64,000 bases of DNA from Deinococcus ficus (lineage in GTDB: Bacteria; Deinococcota; Deinococci; Deinococcales; Deinococcaceae): positions 248,001 to 312,000 of the forward strand of contig NZ_CP021083.1 in the NCBI RefSeq assembly GCF_003444775.1, in the 5' to 3' direction. Below are positions 8,388 through 18,301 of this stretch, piece after piece. The position numbers were made by a program, and so were the translations under genes. Below the pieces are notes generated by a model that did no database searches, was not told where the DNA came from, and saw only the letters and a list, made by a program, of their open reading frames with translations. Within the stretch, counting starts at the first letter, position 1. Each line of letters opens with the position of its first letter.

Positions 8388-10142
8388 TTACTTCTGGTAG
8401 ATGAGCGGGACGGGGTTGTACCCGGGGATGGAGCCGAGGTTGTACACGTAGTTGCCGAACTTGTTGCTCACGGCGCCGACGTTCTCGGGTTTGGCGATGG
8501 GCGTGACCGGCAGGTTCTGCGCGAAGATCAGCTGCCAGCGGGTGTACAGGGCCTTGCGCTGCGCGGCGCTGGTGGTGGTGGCCGCCTGGTTGAAGATGTT
8601 GTAGATCTCCTTTTCCCAGGGGAACATCTTGGCGACGATGCCGGGGTCGCCGTCCTTGGCGGGCTGCGTGGAGCGGTGCCAGTAGTACAGGCTGCCGCCG
8701 GGCTGCCAGATGGGGCGGCGCAGTTCCGGGTCGGGCTGGTCGCCGAAGGCCGCGAGGATCATCTCCCAGTCGCCGCTCTGGCCGGTGCTGATCAGCTTGC
8801 TGTTCAGGATGCCCTTGAGGTTGACCTTCACGCCGATCTTCGCGAAGTCGCTCTGGATGATCGTGGCGATGGGCGGGTAGGCGGCGCTGTCCGTGGCGTA
8901 GGTCAGGTCGAATTCGAGCTGCTTGCCGTTGGGCATCAGGCGGATCCCGGCCGAGTTCTTCCTGCTCAGGCCCATGGCGTCCAGGGCGCGGTCGGCGGCG
9001 TCGAGGCTGAAGCTGCCGAGCTGCTTGGTGGTGTTCGTGTAGAAGGCCTTGTTGGCCGGGGCGACGCCGTGCCCGGGGAGGCTGGCCAGGCCGTTGTACA
9101 CGGTGTCGATGATGCGCTCGCGGTTGATGGCGGACTGCATGGCGCGGCGGAAGCGCACGTCGCTGAAGATCTTGGCGAGCTGCGGGTCTTTCGCGTCGAA
9201 GTTGTACGCGACGAAGGGGGGGCTGCCGAACAGGGCGGTGAAGCGCATGACCTTGAAGGGCGCGCCGGCCACTTCACGCTGTTTCAGGTCGGGGAACTGC
9301 GCGCCGCTGCTGTTGAGCTGGTCGAGGTTGCCGGCCAGGAACTGGTTGAGCTGCGCCTGCGGGTCGCGGATGACCAGGTACTCGAGGCGGTCGAGGTAGG
9401 GGAGTTTCTTCCCGGCGGCGTCCACCTTCCAGTAGTTGGGGTTGCGGGCCAGGGTGATCTTCTGCCCCACGGTGTAGCTCTGGAACTTGAAGGGGCCGGT
9501 GCCGACCACTTCGGCGGCGCTCACGTTGGTGGGCCAGGCGTTGTTGATGTCGGCGGGTTTCGCCCCGTTTTCCTGGCCGTACTTGGCGAGCTTGTGCTGC
9601 GGCATGATCGGGTAGCGCTGCTGCAGCAGGAAGGCGGGGGCGGGCTTGGGCAGCTTGAACTGCACGGTCATGCTGTCCACCTTGGAGATGGTGATGTTCT
9701 CGGTGCCCTGCTTGAAGTTCCCGGCGTCCCCGGCTTTCGCTTCGGGGTTCATGATCATGTTCCGGTACGTGAAGATCACGTCGTCGGCGTTGAAGTCCTG
9801 GCCGTCACTCCACTTCACGCCCGAACGGAGCTTGAAGGTGTAGGTCTTGCCGTCACCGCTGATGGTCCAGGATTCGGCCAGGGCGGGCTCGATCTTGTAC
9901 GTGGAGAGGTTGAACTCGACCAGGCCGTCGAACATCTGGGCGGCGAGCTGCCCGAGGTTGCCGTCGATGGCGCCGTAGTACATCAGGCTCTGCGGGCCGT
10001 CGCCGAGGGGCAGGGTGTAGGTGCCGCCGGGCTTGCCGTTCACGATGCCCAGGGAGCTCAGGCCGGTCATCTTCTTGGGGGCGGCGAGCGCCCCGCCGAG
10101 GAGCGTGAGGGACACGAGGGCCAGGGTGGTGCGTTTCAGCAT
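8388..10142 (-). CDS. Family 5 ABC substrate-binding protein (oligopeptide/muropeptide type), first copy
   Basis: 584 residues. I chose ATG 10142 because it has GGAGG six bases upstream and begins a clean signal peptide ([20 protein letters not shown]). The frame remains open farther upstream but is not coding-like there. SBP_bac_5 segments include [19 protein letters not shown] and [20 protein letters not shown]. It is the first gene of the minus-strand salvage operon and is divergent from the GntR regulator. It is a paralogue of the binding protein at 4199. Substrate is not readable from sequence; the neighbourhood points to peptidoglycan-derived sugar-peptides. Confidence 0.9.
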   Translation of the reverse strand: MLKRTTLALVSLTLLGGALAAPKKMTGLSSLGIVNGKPGGTYTLPLGDGPQSLMYYGAIDGNLGQLAAQMFDGLVEFNLSTYKIEPALAESWTISGDGKTYTFKLRSGVKWSDGQDFNADDVIFTYRNMIMNPEAKAGDAGNFKQGTENITISKVDSMTVQFKLPKPAPAFLLQQRYPIMPQHKLAKYGQENGAKPADINNAWPTNVSAAEVVGTGPFKFQSYTVGQKITLARNPNYWKVDAAGKKLPYLDRLEYLVIRDPQAQLNQFLAGNLDQLNSSGAQFPDLKQREVAGAPFKVMRFTALFGSPPFVAYNFDAKDPQLAKIFSDVRFRRAMQSAINRERIIDTVYNGLASLPGHGVAPANKAFYTNTTKQLGSFSLDAADRALDAMGLSRKNSAGIRLMPNGKQLEFDLTYATDSAAYPPIATIIQSDFAKIGVKVNLKGILNSKLISTGQSGDWEMILAAFGDQPDPELRRPIWQPGGSLYYWHRSTQPAKDGDPGIVAKMFPWEKEIYNIFNQAATTTSAAQRKALYTRWQLIFAQNLPVTPIAKPENVGAVSNKFGNYVYNLGSIPGYNPVPLIYQK

Positions 10143-10205
10143 GGATACCTCCGGAGGGGGGGCGGGTGAACCGGGTGGTCCTGGGTTCAGGTTTGAAGTT
10201 GCTTG

Positions 10206-10269
10206 AACCAGACTAATACCATTCACGCACCACTTGCAAGCAGGTGACGAAGTGGTCTTGGGGTGGTAT
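10206..10269. promoter_or_regulatory. Candidate operator elements for the GntR/UTRA regulator
   Basis: The 139-bp divergent region contains AACCAGACTAATACCA (10206-10221) and, inverted, TGGTCT (10253-10258) and TGGTAT (10264-10269). ATACCA at 10216-10221 is the exact inverse of TGGTAT at 10264-10269. These resemble half-sites of NagR/DasR operators (TGGTCT-AGACCA type). The second cluster overlaps the putative gntR -10 box, and the first lies upstream of the binding-protein gene, so one regulator could control both operons. This is inferred from pattern only. Confidence 0.4.
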
Positions 10270-10273
10270 GGTC
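10244..10273 (+). promoter_or_regulatory. Leaderless promoter of the gntR-anmK-murQ operon
   Basis: A -35-like GTGACG (10244-10249), an 18-bp spacer and TATGGT (10268-10273) precede ATG 10282 by 8 bases, giving a predicted transcript that starts at or next to the start codon. Confidence 0.5.
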
Positions 10274-10281
10274 CTGGCATC

Positions 10282-11061
10282 ATGCCCGAGCTGCCCGCCC
10301 CCTGGGGCATCCAGCTGCACACCGCGAGCGCCACGCCGGTGTACCTCCAGGTCGCCCACGGCCTGGAAGCCCGCATCCGCGCCGGCGAACTGCCGGCCGG
10401 CAGCGCCCTGCCCGCCGAACGCGACCTCGCCTCCCGCCTGGGCGTCTCCCGCGTCACCGTCCGCCAGGCCCTCTCCCGGCTGGCCGAACAGGGCCTGCTG
10501 GAGCGCCGCCACGGCAGCGGCACCTTCGTCGCCCCGGCCGGGCCGAGCAGCCCCGACACCCGCACCCTGGGCCTGCTGGAATCCTTCTCCGAAGACATCC
10601 GCGCGCGCGGCCAGCGGCCTGGCGCGCGCGTCCTGCACTTCGAACAGGCCCGCCCCAGCCCCGCCGAGGCGATGGCGCTGGCCCTCGCGCCGCGTCAGAC
10701 CGTCTACCGCCTGCGCCGGCTGCGCACCGCCGACACCGAACCGCTCGCCGTGGAGGAAAGCACCCTGCCGGCCTCCCGGGTGGGACCGCTCACCGCCGCC
10801 GACGTCACCGACGCCAGCCTGTACGCCCTGCTCTCCCGTCAGGGCCTCACGCCGCACCGCGCCATCCGCCACCTGCGGGCTGTGAACGCCACGCCGGAGC
10901 TCGCCGCGGCGCTGGGCGTGCCGGAAGGCTCGGCGCTGATCGCCACCGAACGGGTCTCCTGGACCCGGGACGGCCAGCCCATCGAGTTCGCCCGCGCCCA
11001 CTACCGCGGGGACCGCTACGACTTCGTGATGGAACTCCACGCCGAGGACATGCAGGCATGA
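10282..11061 (+). CDS. GntR-family (HutC/UTRA) transcriptional regulator
   Basis: 259 residues from ATG 10282; an upstream in-frame GTG would place the start inside the promoter. Residues about 15-80 form the winged helix ([31 protein letters not shown]). Residues about 90-250 are a UTRA effector domain of the NagR/YvoA/DasR class, whose known members bind GlcN-6-P or GlcNAc-6-P and repress amino-sugar genes. It overlaps anmK by 4 bp (ATGA) and is divergent from the uptake operon, so it probably controls both. The effector is inferred, not shown. Confidence 0.92.
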   Translation: MPELPAPWGIQLHTASATPVYLQVAHGLEARIRAGELPAGSALPAERDLASRLGVSRVTVRQALSRLAEQGLLERRHGSGTFVAPAGPSSPDTRTLGLLESFSEDIRARGQRPGARVLHFEQARPSPAEAMALALAPRQTVYRLRRLRTADTEPLAVEESTLPASRVGPLTAADVTDASLYALLSRQGLTPHRAIRHLRAVNATPELAAALGVPEGSALIATERVSWTRDGQPIEFARAHYRGDRYDFVMELHAEDMQA

Positions 11062-12263
11062 GCGGCGCCACCCGCGCCCCGCGCGTCCTGGGGCTGATGA
11101 GCGGCACGAGTGCCGACGGCGTGGACGCCGCGCTGCTGGAACTGCCCGCCTGGCCGGAGATCGGGACCGGCGCGCCCTGGCCGGGCCTGCCGGCCGGCAT
11201 GCCGCGCGGGCGGGTGGTCGAGCACGTCTTCACGCCCTTCGCCCCGGACCTGCGGGAGGCCGTGCTGCGGGCCATGCGCGGCGAACTGGGCAGCGAGGCG
11301 CTCACGCAGCTGCACTGGTGGCTGGGCGAGGCGCTCGCCGCGGCCGCCGCGCCGCTGGCCGCGCAGGCCGACCTGATCGCCTCGCACGGGCAGACCGTGC
11401 AGCACCACCCGCAGCCCGACGCCACGCGCGGCTGGGCCCGGCCGGCCACGCTGCAGCTGGGCGAGGCGGCCGTGATCGCCGAAACCTGCGGGCGGCCCGT
11501 GGTCGCCGACTTCCGCCCGGCCGACATCGCCGCGGGCGGCGTGGGCGCGCCCCTGGTGCCGTTCGCGGACTACGCCCTGTACGCGCAGGCGGGGGTGAAC
11601 CGGGTGCTGCTGAACGTGGGCGGCCTGGCGAACATCACCGCGCTGCACGGCACCGACCCGGGGCGGGTGGTGGCCTTCGACACCGGGCCCGGCAACTGCC
11701 TGCTGGACGAGATCGCCGCCCGTGCCGGGCAGACCTGCGACGAGGACGGCCGCCTCGCCGCGGCCGGCACCGTGCACGTTCCTACCCTGGAGGCGTGGCT
11801 GGCCCACCCGGAACTGCACCGCCCGCCGCCCAAGGCCACCGGGCGGGAGGTCTGGACCCTGGCCCGCCTGCCGGCCGCGCCAGACCTGAGCCTTCCGGAC
11901 ATGGCGGCCACCGCCACCGCGCTCACCGCCCACACAGTGGCCGGCGCGCTGGCACGCTTCCTGCCCGGGGCGCCGCAGGAGGTCGTGATCGCCGGCGGCG
12001 GGGCCCGCAACCCCACCCTGCGCCGCGACCTGGCCCGGCTGCTCGGCCCGGTGCCGCTGCGGGACTTCCCGGCCCTGGGCTGGGACGCCCAGGGGTTCAC
12101 CGACGCGACCCGGGAAGCGGCCGCCTTCGCTTTCCTGGGCTACGCCCGCGCGCAGGGCTGGCCGAACACCCTGCCGCACACGACCGGCGCGCGCCGCGCC
12201 GTCAGTGGCGGAAAGCTCAGCCTGCCCTCCCTCTCCCCGCTCTTCCAGGAGTCCGAACCATGA
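11058..12263 (+). CDS. anmK: Anhydro-N-acetylmuramic acid kinase
   Basis: 401 residues from ATG 11058. AnmK signatures are complete: [61 protein letters not shown] and [12 protein letters not shown]. The enzyme cleaves the 1,6-anhydro ring of anhMurNAc and phosphorylates it with ATP to MurNAc-6-P in the cytoplasm, feeding MurQ next door. It is slightly longer than the usual 370 residues because of a loop near residues 30-45. Both ends overlap neighbours by 4 bp (ATGA), indicating tight translational coupling. Confidence 0.96.
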   Translation: MSGATRAPRVLGLMSGTSADGVDAALLELPAWPEIGTGAPWPGLPAGMPRGRVVEHVFTPFAPDLREAVLRAMRGELGSEALTQLHWWLGEALAAAAAPLAAQADLIASHGQTVQHHPQPDATRGWARPATLQLGEAAVIAETCGRPVVADFRPADIAAGGVGAPLVPFADYALYAQAGVNRVLLNVGGLANITALHGTDPGRVVAFDTGPGNCLLDEIAARAGQTCDEDGRLAAAGTVHVPTLEAWLAHPELHRPPPKATGREVWTLARLPAAPDLSLPDMAATATALTAHTVAGALARFLPGAPQEVVIAGGGARNPTLRRDLARLLGPVPLRDFPALGWDAQGFTDATREAAAFAFLGYARAQGWPNTLPHTTGARRAVSGGKLSLPSLSPLFQESEP

Positions 12264-13204
12264 CGACCTCGCAGGCCCCCGCCGACGACACCCGGCCGCC
12301 CGACTTCCGCCAGACCGAGGCGCTCGCCCCGGAACACGCGCACCTGGACACCCTGGACGTGCCGGGGCTGGTCCGGGCCTTCACCGACGATCAGCTCCGG
12401 GCCGTGCAGGCCGCGCAGGCCGCCGCGCCCGCCCTGTCCCGGGCGGTCGAGGCGGCGCTGCCCCGGCTGCAGCGCGGCGGGCGGCTGGTGTACGCCGGCG
12501 CGGGCACCAGCGGCCGCCTGGGCGTGCTGGACGCCACCGAACTTACCCCGACCTTCTCCTGGCCGGTGGAGCGGGCCGTGCCCCTGATCGCCGGCGGCGA
12601 GAAGGCCATCCGGGAGGCGGTGGAGGGCGCCGAGGACGACGCCGAGCTGGGCGCCGCCGACGTCCGGGCGGCCGGGGTCGGGCCGGACGACGTGGTGCTC
12701 TGCCTGGCGGCCAGCGGCACCACGCCGTACCCGCGCGGCGCGGCCCGGCAGGCCCGGGCCCTGGGCGCGCTGACGGTGGGCCTGGCGAACAACCCGGGCG
12801 CGCCGCTGCTCGCGGAGGTGGACTGCCCGGTGCTGCTGGACACCGGGCCGGAGGTGATCAGCGGCAGCACCCGCCTGAAGGCCGGAACCGCACAGAAGAT
12901 CGCGCTGAACACCCTGTCCAGCGCGCTGATGGTCCGGCTGGGCAAGGTGTACGGGAACCTGATGGTGGATGTCCGCGCCAGCAACACCAAGCTCGAGGCC
13001 CGGGCCCTGCGGCTGGTGCAGCACGGCGCCGGGGTAGACGAACCGGCTGCCCGGGCGGCCCTGACGGCGGCGGGCGGGCAGGTGAAGACAGCCATCGTGA
13101 TGCTACGCCGCGGCGTCGGCGCGGACGAGGCCGCCCGACTGCTCGACGGCGTGCAGGGTCACGCCCGCGCCGCGCTGGACGGCCCGGGCGAGGTGACGGG
13201 GTGA
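12260..13204 (+). CDS. murQ: N-acetylmuramic acid 6-phosphate etherase
   Basis: 314 residues from ATG 12260. It has an SIS-domain fold with the MurQ hallmarks [20 protein letters not shown], then [24 protein letters not shown] and [18 protein letters not shown]. It removes the D-lactyl ether from MurNAc-6-P, giving GlcNAc-6-P and D-lactate, and is the committed step of MurNAc salvage. The start overlaps anmK (ATGA) and the stop overlaps the serine-hydrolase GTG start (GTGA). Confidence 0.96.
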   Translation: MTTSQAPADDTRPPDFRQTEALAPEHAHLDTLDVPGLVRAFTDDQLRAVQAAQAAAPALSRAVEAALPRLQRGGRLVYAGAGTSGRLGVLDATELTPTFSWPVERAVPLIAGGEKAIREAVEGAEDDAELGAADVRAAGVGPDDVVLCLAASGTTPYPRGAARQARALGALTVGLANNPGAPLLAEVDCPVLLDTGPEVISGSTRLKAGTAQKIALNTLSSALMVRLGKVYGNLMVDVRASNTKLEARALRLVQHGAGVDEPAARAALTAAGGQVKTAIVMLRRGVGADEAARLLDGVQGHARAALDGPGEVTG

Positions 13205-14217
13205 ATCCCCCGCTGATTCCTGCACGGACACGTGACCTGCTCGCCCACCTCACGGACCGGCGGGACCTGGCGGGCGCGGCGCTGGGCGTGGTGGACGCGG
13301 CCGGTCGGCGCGAGACGCTGGTGCTGGGGCACGCGGCGCTGTTCCCGCAGGCCGCGCCGCTGGAGGAAACCCACCTCTTCGACCTGGCGAGCCTGACCAA
13401 GCCGCTGTTCACCGCGCGGGAGGTGCTGCGCGCCGCCGAGGACGGCCTGCTGGACCTGGACGATCCCCTGTCCCGGCACCTGCCGGAGCTGGCCTGGATG
13501 CAGGACACGCCCCTCAAGGCCCGCACGCTCCGGCAACTGATGACGCACACCGCCGGCCTGCCCGCCTGGGTGCCGCTGTACACCTGGGGCGACGAGGCGA
13601 CGATCCGCGCGCGCTTCATGCAGGAACCCTGGACGCTCGCGGAGCCGGGCCCGGTGGTGTACAGCGACCTGGGGTACATGCTGCTGGGCCGCGTGCTGGA
13701 ACGCGTGCGCGGCGTGCCGCTGCGGGACTTCGCCCTGCCGGCCGGCCTGACCTTCACGCCGGACCCGGCGCGGAGCGTGGCCACCGAACGCTGCGCGTGG
13801 CGCGAGCGGGTGCTGCGCGGCGAGACCCACGACGAGAACGCCGGCGCGCAGGGCGGCGTGGCCGGGCACGCGGGCCTGTTCGGCACCCTGGCCGGCGTGC
13901 TGGACCAGGCCGAGGCCCTGCTGCGCGGCGGCTGGCTGTCGCCGGCGGCGCAGGCGGCCGCCGCCCGCCCGGCCGCGCCGGAACGCACGCTGGCGTTCGT
14001 GCAGTCCTGCGCGGGCTGGAGTGGCGGGAGCCTGTGCAGCGCCGCGGCCTTCGGGCACACGGGCTTTACCGGCACGGGCGTGTGGGTGGATCCGCAGGCG
14101 GGCCTCGCCTGGACGCTGCTCACGAACCGGGTGCATCCCAGCCGCCACACCAGCATCGACATTCAGGATCTGCGCCGCCGCGTCGGGAACACGCTGCTGG
14201 CCCAGCAGGGCGGTTGA
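13201..14217 (+). CDS. Class C beta-lactamase-fold serine hydrolase, AmiE/YbbE-like (putative MurNAc-L-Ala amidase)
   Basis: 338 residues from GTG 13201, overlapping the murQ stop (GTGA). Catalytic motifs: SLTK at 64-67 (Ser nucleophile and Lys), YSD at 154-156 in place of YxN, and HTG at 286-288 in place of KTG. VHDENAGAQGGVAGHAGLF-like spacing is also present. No signal peptide is seen, so it is predicted cytoplasmic. In Bacillus subtilis a related enzyme, AmiE, sits in the MurNAc-recycling operon with murQ and namZ and removes stem peptides from MurNAc. The neighbourhood here makes that role likely, but other esterase or peptidase activities are possible. Confidence 0.85.
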   Translation: MNPPLIPARTRDLLAHLTDRRDLAGAALGVVDAAGRRETLVLGHAALFPQAAPLEETHLFDLASLTKPLFTAREVLRAAEDGLLDLDDPLSRHLPELAWMQDTPLKARTLRQLMTHTAGLPAWVPLYTWGDEATIRARFMQEPWTLAEPGPVVYSDLGYMLLGRVLERVRGVPLRDFALPAGLTFTPDPARSVATERCAWRERVLRGETHDENAGAQGGVAGHAGLFGTLAGVLDQAEALLRGGWLSPAAQAAAARPAAPERTLAFVQSCAGWSGGSLCSAAAFGHTGFTGTGVWVDPQAGLAWTLLTNRVHPSRHTSIDIQDLRRRVGNTLLAQQGG

Positions 14218-14278
14218 CCCGGGAGAACCCACCCGTTGCGTGATGACGGCCGTTCACGTTCGTCCCGGCCTCATTCGC

Positions 14279-14284
14279 TAGACT
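14279..14284 (+). promoter_or_regulatory. -10 box (TAGACT) of the 5'-nucleotidase gene
   Basis: TAGACT ends 7 bases before ATG 14292, the spacing of a leaderless Deinococcus transcript. No convincing -35 hexamer at 16-18 bp. Confidence 0.5.
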
Positions 14285-14291
14285 TGCCGGC

Positions 14292-15854
<1,563 letters not shown>

Positions 15855-15869
15855 GCGCAGTTGTAAGGT

Positions 15870-15902
15870 GTGGGGGCAGCCGCCGTGGGTGGCTGCCCCC
15901 AC
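15870..15902. terminator. Hairpin after the 5'-nucleotidase gene
   Basis: A 12-bp perfect stem (15870-15881 with 15891-15902, GTGGGGGCAGCC) with a 9-nt loop lies 15 bases after the stop codon. No T run follows, so it may work as a weak terminator or 3'-end stabiliser. Confidence 0.6.
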
Positions 15903-15945
15903 GCTGCGGCTGCATGCCAGCCGAAATCCCCACAAGTCAATCTGT

Positions 15946-15956
15946 TTATGACATAA
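15946..15956. promoter_or_regulatory. 11-bp palindrome TTATGACATAA overlapping the promoter of the next gene
   Basis: TTATG-A-CATAA is a perfect palindrome that overlaps the probable -10 region (CATAAT 15952-15957), 10 bases before ATG 15967. It resembles a shortened form of the Deinococcus radiation/desiccation response motif (two TTATG/CATAA ends around a centre), the DdrO operator. An AGGAG follows at 15958-15962. Confidence 0.4.
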
Positions 15957-15966
15957 TAGGAGCGCT

Positions 15967-16896
15967 ATGGCACGCCCCAAGACGAAAACCGAAACCACAG
16001 GTGGCGCCGCCGCCACCCTCGACCGCCCCCGGACCGGCAAGGCCGCGGAGACCCGCCCGGCCACCGACCCGTACCAGACCTTCGACGCGCTGATGGCCAG
16101 CGCCGGCCTCGACAGCCGCCTGGCCGCCTTCGCCGAGAGCGGCGCCACGCCGGCCGAACTGCAGGCCGCCCTCACCGAGCACCTGGGCGTCGCCCTGACC
16201 CGCTGGGGCCTGGGCCTGCACCACCTCACCCACGAAGCCCGGCCCGAAACCGGCGAAAACGGCCCGGACATCGCCCTGCTCACCGACGGCCGCGTCACCG
16301 CGCGCCTCAGTGAGGGCGCCGCGGCCGTCGCCCGCGCCTACGCCTCCCTCACCGCGCCCGACGAGCGCGGCCTGAGCGCCTGGCCGGCCCTCGGCGAAGG
16401 CCACCGCCTCGCCGCCGACGCGCCCGCCACGCACCTGAAGATCCTGATCGAGGACGCCCGCGACTTCGAAACCGAGTGGATGACCGCCCGCGGCGGCACC
16501 CACCACCGCGTCTGGCGCCGCGGCGAGACGCTGCACGTGGAAGTCGTGCGCCCCGCCCCGCCCGAGACCGCCCTGGCCGACGCCGCCTGGGACGTCATCA
16601 CCAGCATCAAGGACCGCACCTTCCAACGTGAACTGATGCGCCGCAGCGACGAGCACGGCATGCTCGGCGCCCTGCTCGGCGCGCGCCACGCCGGCGCCGG
16701 CGACGCCCTGTCCCGCCTGCCCGAGGCGCACTTCGCGGTGCAGGCCATGCACGGCACCCTCACCGGCCCGGAGGCCCGCAGCGCCGACGCCTACCGCACG
16801 CTGCTACGGACCCTGGGCACCGAACTCGAGCAGGTGCAGTCCCAGGCCACCCGCCAGCTGGCCGAACTGCTCAAGCACGGCCTGAACCGCGCCTGA
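15967..16896 (+). CDS. Uncharacterised protein (309 residues)
   Basis: I do not recognise a domain. The start ATG 15967 is supported by AGGAG four bases upstream and a -10-like CATAAT. Residues 1-35 are Lys/Thr/Ala/Gly/Pro-rich and look disordered. The rest is predicted soluble and largely helical (Ala/Leu/Glu/Arg-rich), with no membrane segment or signal peptide. A central stretch around residues 155-195 ([32 protein letters not shown]) looks like an alpha/beta core. The palindrome in its promoter raises a possible stress-response link, but function is unknown. Strong GC3 bias supports coding. Confidence 0.8.
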   Translation: MARPKTKTETTGGAAATLDRPRTGKAAETRPATDPYQTFDALMASAGLDSRLAAFAESGATPAELQAALTEHLGVALTRWGLGLHHLTHEARPETGENGPDIALLTDGRVTARLSEGAAAVARAYASLTAPDERGLSAWPALGEGHRLAADAPATHLKILIEDARDFETEWMTARGGTHHRVWRRGETLHVEVVRPAPPETALADAAWDVITSIKDRTFQRELMRRSDEHGMLGALLGARHAGAGDALSRLPEAHFAVQAMHGTLTGPEARSADAYRTLLRTLGTELEQVQSQATRQLAELLKHGLNRA

Positions 16897-16910
16897 ACCC
16901 CGCGCCCGCG

Positions 16911-16957
16911 AGGCCCTGGAGTCACGCCCCGTCGGGGGCGGTCTCCAGGGCCTTTTT
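16911..16957 (+). terminator. Intrinsic terminator of the 309-residue gene, embedded in the convergent gene's 3' end
   Basis: An 11-bp perfect stem (AGGCCCTGGAG 16911-16921 with 16943-16953) encloses a GC-rich inner hairpin and is followed by TTTTT. Its right arm and T run lie inside the coding end of the minus-strand gene that stops at 16922. Confidence 0.8.
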
Positions 16958-17788
16958 CTGCAGTTTCTGCCAGACCTCCACGGCCTTCAGGGTGCCCAGG
17001 CCCAGGTGCTCGGCGACGTCCTCCGGCCGGCCGGTCTGCTGCAGCAGGTGCCAGCCGGCGGCGTTGCGCAGCGCCCGCCAGGCCTTGTAGGGCACGTTCG
17101 CGCGGGAACACAGCCGGAACAGCACCCGCCGCAGACCGTAATCCCCCTGCACGTCGAACACCGGCCCGCGCGCCTCGAACAGGTCGGTGTGCCCGCGCTC
17201 CCGGCCGTACTCCCGCAGCGCCCGGTACAGCTCGTCGTCCAGCGGCAGCACCTTCCCGCGGGCGTGCAGTTCGCCGCGCCGGGTGTCCACCGCCTCCCAT
17301 TGCAGGTTCAGGGTCTCGCTGGTGGTCAGGCCGGGCCGGCTGCCCAGCAGCACCAGGGCGCGCTCCATGGCGTCGGAGTGCGCCAGCAGCCGCCCGATCT
17401 CCTCGCCTGTGTACATCAGGCGGTGCTCCTCGGGCTTCTGGCTGGGCAGGCTCAGCCCGTCGAACGGGTTCGGGCCGGGGTGGGCGCCCAGTTCGGCCAG
17501 CAGGTCGTACAGGGTGCGCACGCGCGTGGCGTGGTTGTGCAGCGTGGACTCGCTGCTGCCGGCCGCCGCCAGGGACCCCAGGTACGCCCGGGCGTCCTGC
17601 GGGCGGGCGCGCAGCACGCCCACGCCCTGCTCCTGCGCCCAGCGCAGGTACACCCGGGCGCTCGACAGGTACGCCTTGCGGGTGGCGTTCCCGGGCATGC
17701 CGGGCAGCTTCGGGGCCAGGACGTCCAGCGCGGCCTCCGGGTCGCCGGCGGTCAGGTGCCGTTCCAGCAGCGCTCTGAGGGTCGACAT
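16922..17788 (-). CDS. Degenerate tyrosine recombinase-like protein
   Basis: 288 residues from ATG 17788. I chose this start because TATCCT lies 6 bases upstream and the first residues begin a SAM-like core-binding domain (about residues 3-100). Residues about 125-275 follow the phage-integrase catalytic fold, but active-site positions have changed. The first Arg is replaced by Thr155 in GLTTSETLNLQW and the HxxR His by Arg238, with only Arg241 kept. The LGH His is Leu264 and the nucleophilic Tyr is Trp273 (VEVWQKL). It is therefore probably unable to cleave DNA and may act as a DNA-binding or architectural protein. No att sites or mobile genes adjoin it. Confidence 0.8.
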   Translation of the reverse strand: MSTLRALLERHLTAGDPEAALDVLAPKLPGMPGNATRKAYLSSARVYLRWAQEQGVGVLRARPQDARAYLGSLAAAGSSESTLHNHATRVRTLYDLLAELGAHPGPNPFDGLSLPSQKPEEHRLMYTGEEIGRLLAHSDAMERALVLLGSRPGLTTSETLNLQWEAVDTRRGELHARGKVLPLDDELYRALREYGRERGHTDLFEARGPVFDVQGDYGLRRVLFRLCSRANVPYKAWRALRNAAGWHLLQQTGRPEDVAEHLGLGTLKAVEVWQKLQKKALETAPDGA

Positions 17789-17794
17789 GCGCGG

Positions 17795-17800
17795 AGGATA
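17795..17800 (-). promoter_or_regulatory. -10 box (TATCCT) of the recombinase-like gene
   Basis: TATCCT on the minus strand ends 6 bases before ATG 17788, implying a leaderless mRNA. Confidence 0.5.
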
Positions 17801-17825
17801 GAGCATCCCCGCGCGGGCACGCCGC

Positions 17826-18140
17826 TCAGCCGGCGTCCGGGCCGGGCAGCACCTCGTGCACTTCCAGCTCGTTGCGGCCGGCGAAGGCCTCGCGGGGCAG
17901 GCTGCCGCTGCGGGCATGCCCTTCCCGGAACGCATCCGACGCCGTCCAGGCCTCGAAGGCCTCCCGGCTTTCCCAGTACGTCAGCACGATGTACGGCTGG
18001 CCGGGCTGGGTGGGGCGCAGCACCTCGTTACGCACGAAGCCCGGCATGCCGTCCACCAGCCGGGCCCGGTCACGGAAGCGGGCCTCGAAGGCCTCGGCGT
18101 ACTCGGCCTTCACAGGAATGCGGTTCATCACGGTGATCAC
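17826..18140 (-). CDS. Antibiotic biosynthesis monooxygenase (ABM)-domain protein, possible heme-degrading IsdG-like enzyme
   Basis: 104 residues. I chose GTG 18140 because GGAGG lies six bases upstream; ATG 18128 is the alternative. A single ferredoxin-like ABM domain spans the protein (MNRIPVKAEYAEAFEARF, VLTYWESREAFEAWTASDAF). Relatives include quinol monooxygenases and HmoB/IsdG-type heme oxygenases. The NxxP start and WESxEAFxxW pattern are shared with the heme-degrading group, but the substrate cannot be settled. A TATGGT at 18189-18194 on the minus strand could be its -10, giving a 48-nt leader. Confidence 0.85.
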   Translation of the reverse strand: MITVMNRIPVKAEYAEAFEARFRDRARLVDGMPGFVRNEVLRPTQPGQPYIVLTYWESREAFEAWTASDAFREGHARSGSLPREAFAGRNELEVHEVLPGPDAG

Positions 18141-18266
18141 GGAACACCTCCATGGAGAGAGAGGGGAGAGAAACGGGGACCGGCCCCCACCATAGGGGAC
18201 GCGGGAGAACCCCGCCGAACGTGAGGGCGAACACGCCCGAACCTGGACACTGCAGGTCGCGAGGGG

Positions 18267-18295
18267 TTCACAGCGCCGGGGTGATCCCGGACAAT
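18267..18295 (+). promoter_or_regulatory. Promoter of the ornithine aminotransferase gene
   Basis: TTCACA (18267-18272, 5 of 6 to the consensus -35), a 17-bp spacer and GACAAT (18290-18295) end 6 bases before ATG 18302. This is the best-formed sigma-A promoter in the window and predicts a leaderless transcript. Confidence 0.65.
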
Positions 18296-18301
18296 GACCC
18301 C

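Noticed and set aside
10143..10598. N-terminal extension of the first binding protein into the gntR region
   Set aside because: It would bury the signal peptide and the divergent promoters; ATG 10142 with GGAGG is far better.
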